Below, in pieces: positions 31,626 through 35,976 of a stretch of DNA of 35,976 nt (its first letter is position 1; each line of letters opens with the position of its first letter). The stretch is from Pseudoduganella buxea (GTDB taxonomy: Bacteria; Pseudomonadota; Gammaproteobacteria; Burkholderiales; Burkholderiaceae_D), in NCBI RefSeq assembly GCF_009720835.1, contig NZ_WNKZ01000069.1:1-35976 (forward strand), in the 5' to 3' direction. The notes below the pieces were generated by a model. That model was not told the origin of the DNA. It searched no databases and saw only the letters and a program-made list of their open reading frames with translations. Both the position numbers and the translations under genes were made by a program.

Positions 31626-33143
31626 ATGAGCCTGGCCGTCGTTCGAAGCCGCGCGCTGGCCGGCATGGAAGCACCGCAAGTCAGCGTCGAAGTCCACCTG
31701 GCAAATGGCTTGCCGGCGTTCCATATCGTCGGCCTGGCCGACACGGAAGTGAAGGAGTCGCGCGACCGCGTGCGCGCCGCCATCCTGAACGCGGGCTTCG
31801 ACATGCCCGCCCACCGCATCACCGTCAATCTCGCCCCGGCCGACCTGCCCAAGGAATCGGGCCGCTTCGACCTGCCCATCGCCATGGGCATCCTGGCAGC
31901 CTCGGGGCAGGTGCCCGGCCCCGCCTTATCCCGCTATGAATTTGCCGGCGAACTGTCGCTGACGGGCGAACTGCGCCCTATCCGGGGCGCACTGGCCATG
32001 ACATTTGCCATGCAGCGCGCCAACGGTGGCGGTGCCGGCGCATTCGTCCTGCCTGCGGCGAATGCCGAGGAAGCGGCACTGGTGGAAGGTGCGGCCATTT
32101 ATCCGGCCGGCTCGCTGCTGGAGGTATGCAATCACTTCTGCGCCGCGGACGCGAGCCTGCGCCTGGGCCGCTACAAGGCCAGCCGGGCGGCGCCGCCGCT
32201 GGCCTATCCGGATTTTGCCGACATCAAGGGCCAGCAGCATGCCAGGCGGGCCATGGAGGTGGCGGCGGCGGGCGGACACAGCGTGCTGCTGATGGGGCCG
32301 CCCGGTGCGGGCAAGACCATGCTGGCTTCCCGCTTCGCCGGCATCCTGCCGCCGATGACGGACGACGAGGCGCTGGAAGCGGCCGCCGTGCAATCCGTGA
32401 CGGGCCGCTTCCTCGCATCGACCTGGAAACAACGGCCGTTCCGCTCACCCCATCACACGTCGTCCGCTGTCGCACTGGTCGGTGGCGGCGGCGTACCCAG
32501 CCCCGGCGAGATTTCGCTGGCCCACTGCGGCGTGCTGTTCCTCGATGAATTGCCGGAATTCGACCGGCGCGTGCTGGAAGTGCTGCGCGAGCCGCTGGAA
32601 TCGGGCCGCGTGACGATCTCGCGCGCGGCGCGCCAGGCCGACTTTCCCGCCCGCTTCCAGCTGGTGGCGGCCATGAATCCCTGCCCCTGCGGTTACCTGG
32701 GCCATCCCATTGCCCAATGCCGCTGCACGCCCGATGCCGTCGCCCGTTACCGCAACCGCATCTCCGGCCCCTTGCTAGACCGTATCGACATGCAGATCGA
32801 GGTGGGCCCGGTACCGGCCGAGTTCCTCCACGATCCCTCGGAGGCAGAGCCGTCGTCGGCCATCGCCAGGCGGGTGGAAGCGGCGCTGGACCGCCAGATG
32901 ACGCGGCAACACAAGGCCAACTGCCACCTGACGTCGCGCGAAATCGACCGGCACTGCAAGCCCGAGCGGGCCGGGCAGGACATGCTGCACAAGGCCATGC
33001 TGCAGTTCCACTGGTCCGCCCGCGCCTACCACCGCGTGCTGCGGGTGGCGCGGACCGTGGCGGACCTGGCGGGCTCTGGCGCCGTGCTGGAGAAACATGT
33101 GGCCGAAGCCATCCAGTTCCGCCGCGCCCTGCACCAATCCTGA
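31626..33143 (+). CDS. YifB/ComM-family Mg-chelatase-like AAA+ ATPase
   Basis: This 505-residue protein has the order typical of the YifB/ComM group: an N-terminal Lon-protease-like domain (LAVVRSRALAGMEAPQVSVEVHLANGLPAFHIVGLAD), the Walker A motif GPPGAGKTM (about 224-232), the Walker B motif LFLDELPEF (about 302), and the C-terminal Mg-chelatase domain with a CPCGYLGHP zinc-like element. In naturally transformable bacteria ComM is a branch-migration helicase for integrating donor DNA. The ATG at 31626 begins the conserved N-terminus and has GGGGAAG upstream; an in-frame earlier start is rejected. Confidence 0.94.
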   Translation: MSLAVVRSRALAGMEAPQVSVEVHLANGLPAFHIVGLADTEVKESRDRVRAAILNAGFDMPAHRITVNLAPADLPKESGRFDLPIAMGILAASGQVPGPALSRYEFAGELSLTGELRPIRGALAMTFAMQRANGGGAGAFVLPAANAEEAALVEGAAIYPAGSLLEVCNHFCAADASLRLGRYKASRAAPPLAYPDFADIKGQQHARRAMEVAAAGGHSVLLMGPPGAGKTMLASRFAGILPPMTDDEALEAAAVQSVTGRFLASTWKQRPFRSPHHTSSAVALVGGGGVPSPGEISLAHCGVLFLDELPEFDRRVLEVLREPLESGRVTISRAARQADFPARFQLVAAMNPCPCGYLGHPIAQCRCTPDAVARYRNRISGPLLDRIDMQIEVGPVPAEFLHDPSEAEPSSAIARRVEAALDRQMTRQHKANCHLTSREIDRHCKPERAGQDMLHKAMLQFHWSARAYHRVLRVARTVADLAGSGAVLEKHVAEAIQFRRALHQS

Positions 33144-33197
33144 ACAGGCCAGTGCGCCGCGGTGGCGCGCGCGCGTCCACGCTGCTACCATCGCAGC

Positions 33198-33701
33198 ATG
33201 AACTTCCGCTTCCCGAAACTGGTGATTTGCTGCGTTGTCGCGGCCATGTGCGCCTGCAGTCCCAAGTTCGACTGGCGCGACTACCGCGGCAGCAAGGCAC
33301 CGTATGCCGTGCTGTTCCCCGGCAAGCCGGCCACGCATACGCGCCCGGTCAACCTGGACGGACAGAATGCGGACATGACGATGGCAGCCGTCGACATCGA
33401 CGGCACGCTGTTCGCCGTCGGCAGCGCCGAATTGCCGGACCCGGACAAGGCCCAACTGGCCGTCCAGGCCATGAAGAAAGCCATGGTACGCAATATCGGC
33501 GCCACCGATGCGGTGGAGGCCACGCGCGACGGCGCCTTTACCGTCGAGGCGAAAGGCAGCCGCAACGGCCAGCCGATGGCCTTGAACGGCAGGTTCATGG
33601 TACGCGGCACGCGGGTCTACCAGGTCGTCGTCGTGGGGCCAGCCAATGGAGTGGGCAAGGAAGACGTCACCACCTTCCTCCAGTCGTTCACGCCCGATTA
33701 A
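33198..33701 (+). CDS. Small probable lipoprotein of unknown function
   Basis: This 167-residue protein begins MNFRFPKLVICCVVAAMCAC, a signal sequence ending in a cysteine that could be lipidated (MCAC is an acceptable but imperfect lipobox). The mature part is a compact alpha/beta domain with FPGKPATHTRPVNLDG and a C-terminal YQVVVVGPANGVGKEDVTTFLQSF. That ending resembles small lipid-carrier or stress proteins seen behind other genes in this group, but I do not recognise the family. It starts 54 bp after the YifB gene. Confidence 0.75.
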   Translation: MNFRFPKLVICCVVAAMCACSPKFDWRDYRGSKAPYAVLFPGKPATHTRPVNLDGQNADMTMAAVDIDGTLFAVGSAELPDPDKAQLAVQAMKKAMVRNIGATDAVEATRDGAFTVEAKGSRNGQPMALNGRFMVRGTRVYQVVVVGPANGVGKEDVTTFLQSFTPD

Positions 33702-33777
33702 GCGCACCGCCGCACAATCTGCTTTCGACCAGTCGTGATATCGTTAAACCACTAAAACAACAAAGTCAGGAAGCGCC

Positions 33778-34128
33778 ATGTTAATCACATTCAAATCGAA
33801 GTCGTCGGCAGATCTCACCATGTACCAGGAACACGCACAGCGCATCCTGGACCTGCTGAACAAGAATGCCAGCCGCGGTGTCATCACGGCCACCGAGGCG
33901 GCACAGGCGGTGCAGTTGCTGGAGCAGGAAGTTGCGCTGAGCAAGTTGCACCCGGAAGTCGAGGCCGACCACGCCACCCATACCCACGCCCATACCTTGC
34001 CCGATGAAGGCGAAACGCCGGAAATCGCCGAGCGTAACCACGTTGCCTTCGCCCAGCGCGCCTATCCCCTGCTGGAAATGCTGCGCACCGCACGCGACCA
34101 GGGCGCCGATATTATCTGGGGTGTTTGA
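33778..34128 (+). CDS. DUF1840 domain protein
   Basis: This 116-residue protein has the DUF1840 N-terminus MLITFKSKSSADLTMYQEHAQRILDLL, a middle helix with VITATEAAQAVQLLEQEV, a His-rich linker HATHTHAHT, and the C-terminal RAYPLLEMLRTARDQGADIIWGV. It is common in betaproteobacteria and has no known function. AGGAAG precedes the ATG at 33778. It is the last protein gene before the rRNA operon end. Confidence 0.92.
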   Translation: MLITFKSKSSADLTMYQEHAQRILDLLNKNASRGVITATEAAQAVQLLEQEVALSKLHPEVEADHATHTHAHTLPDEGETPEIAERNHVAFAQRAYPLLEMLRTARDQGADIIWGV

Positions 34129-34145
34129 AGGGCCGTTCAGTACTC

Positions 34146-34169
34146 GCGACGCCAATTCCCTGGCGTCGC
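34146..34169. terminator. Strong hairpin after the DUF1840 gene
   Basis: GCGACGCCA and TGGCGTCGC form a perfect nine-base-pair stem with loop ATTCCC, 17 bp after the DUF1840 stop. Neither strand has a T-tract next to it. It probably ends or stabilises the DUF1840 transcript, but the lack of U residues makes a classical intrinsic terminator unlikely. Confidence 0.5.
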
Positions 34170-34252
34170 AATGTAGACGTTCAAATGCGATAGGCCCCGC
34201 CAGCTTCAGCTAAGGGACAATACCGGGCTGTGGTTTGGGCAGACGGATGTGC

Positions 34253-34281
34253 AAAAACCCTGCCGGCATCAGCCGGCAGGG
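34253..34281 (-). terminator. Second terminator of the rRNA operon
   Basis: On the minus strand CCCTGCCGGC pairs with GCCGGCAGGG around a four-base loop and runs into a T5 tract. It lies about 40 bp beyond the first terminator and is clearly related to it in sequence. Confidence 0.88.
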
Positions 34282-34318
34282 GGCAATACCGGGCCGGCGA
34301 TGGAGCAGCCTTGAATGC

Positions 34319-34353
34319 AAAAAACCCCTGCTGGCGTTAGCCAACAGGGGTTT
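34319..34353 (-). terminator. First terminator of the rRNA operon
   Basis: On the minus strand AAACCCCTGTTGGC pairs with GCCAGCAGGGGTTT around a short loop, followed by a T6 tract, directly after the 5S gene. This is the main end of the rRNA transcript. Confidence 0.92.
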
Positions 34354-34365
34354 CTCTATATAACA

Positions 34366-34479
34366 GCCTGACGATAACCTACTTTCACACTGGTTGCAGC
34401 ACTATCATCGGCGCAAAGTCGTTTCACGGTCCTGTTCGGGATGGGAAGGGGTGGGACCGACTTGCTATGGTCATCAGGC
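34366..34479 (-). rRNA. rrf: 5S ribosomal RNA
   Basis: Read on the minus strand it begins GCCTGATGACCATAGCAAG, has the conserved CCCACCCCTTCCCATCCCG and GAACAGGACCGTGAAACG segments, and ends GGTTATCGTCAGG(CT), whose end pairs with the start. The length of about 114 nt fits betaproteobacterial 5S. The exact ends are known to within a base or two. It is the last gene of an rRNA operon that runs leftwards, about 108 bp after the 23S gene. Confidence 0.95.
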
Positions 34480-34490
34480 ATGACTTGTAC

Positions 34491-34523
34491 AGACCGCAGC
34501 TCTCGATGGAGCAGCTGCAGTCT
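34491..34523 (-). repeat. Inverted repeat in the 23S-5S spacer
   Basis: AGACCGCAGCT (34491-34501) and AGCTGCAGTCT (34513-34523) pair in ten of eleven positions around an eleven-base loop. It lies just before the 5S gene in the transcript and probably forms a processing stem, for example for RNase III or E. The processing role is inference. Confidence 0.5.
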
Positions 34524-34587
34524 TGAATCTGGAAGAAGTAGTTTTTTGGGGTAGTGCTCAAACACTGGCAAATGCATATAACCGTCA

Positions 34588-35976
<1,389 letters not shown>

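Overview
The window looks like chromosomal DNA of a high-GC betaproteobacterium of the Oxalobacteraceae (Massilia / Duganella / Pseudoduganella type). The evidence is the GC-rich codon use, the divergent mreB / gatCAB arrangement, the metX-metW pair, the proteobacterial gshA-gshB pair followed by an EIIA-HPr-EI phosphotransferase cluster, the DUF1840 and UbiK proteins, and the betaproteobacterial 5S and 23S rRNA. Placement at genus level is inference. No insertion sequence, prophage, CRISPR array or tRNA gene was found.

Layout from left to right. 1-2082 (minus): mreC (cut by the window edge) and mreB, cell shape. 2356-5722 (plus): gatC-gatA-gatB, the tRNA-dependent amidotransferase, closed by a clear terminator. 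5879-9469 (plus): four genes joined by ATGA overlaps, namely three tandem DUF1176-type secreted paralogues and a small membrane protein of unknown function. 9494-10012 (minus): a PNPOx-fold 'general stress protein 26' type protein. 10142-14910 (minus): a very compact seven-gene operon that reads DUF4279-like protein, two related small membrane proteins, a divergent Lgt-like membrane enzyme, a Sel1-type lipoprotein, a COG1964-type radical SAM enzyme, and an alpha/beta hydrolase. 14975-16472: pyrE and xth, divergent. 16593-19604 (plus): a 1003-residue Ig-like repeat protein, probably exported. 19601-23269 (minus): an RluA-type pseudouridine synthase, an M48 metalloprotease, metW and metX. 23352-28294 (minus): ptsI, ptsH, an EIIA of the mannose/fructose family, gshB and gshA. 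28418-31067 (minus): a TorF-type porin, glnK and amtB, preceded by a good sigma-54 promoter. 31275-34128 (plus): ubiK, a YifB/ComM ATPase, a small probable lipoprotein and a DUF1840 protein. 34253-35976 (minus): the end of an rRNA operon (23S 3' part, 5S, two tandem terminators).

Most of the window is housekeeping. The two accessory blocks are the ones to look at. The DUF1176 block is a tandem family expansion with translational coupling. The seven-gene block puts an Lgt-like protein that has lost the catalytic histidine of canonical Lgt beside a radical SAM enzyme of the family that includes archaeal tetraether synthase and MJ0619, a lipoprotein and a lipase-like hydrolase. This suggests, as inference only, an undescribed envelope-lipid or lipoprotein modification pathway.

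Nitrogen control is legible in the sequence: the sigma-54 promoter at 31140-31155 should drive torF-glnK-amtB, whose single transcript ends at the terminator at 28375-28400.
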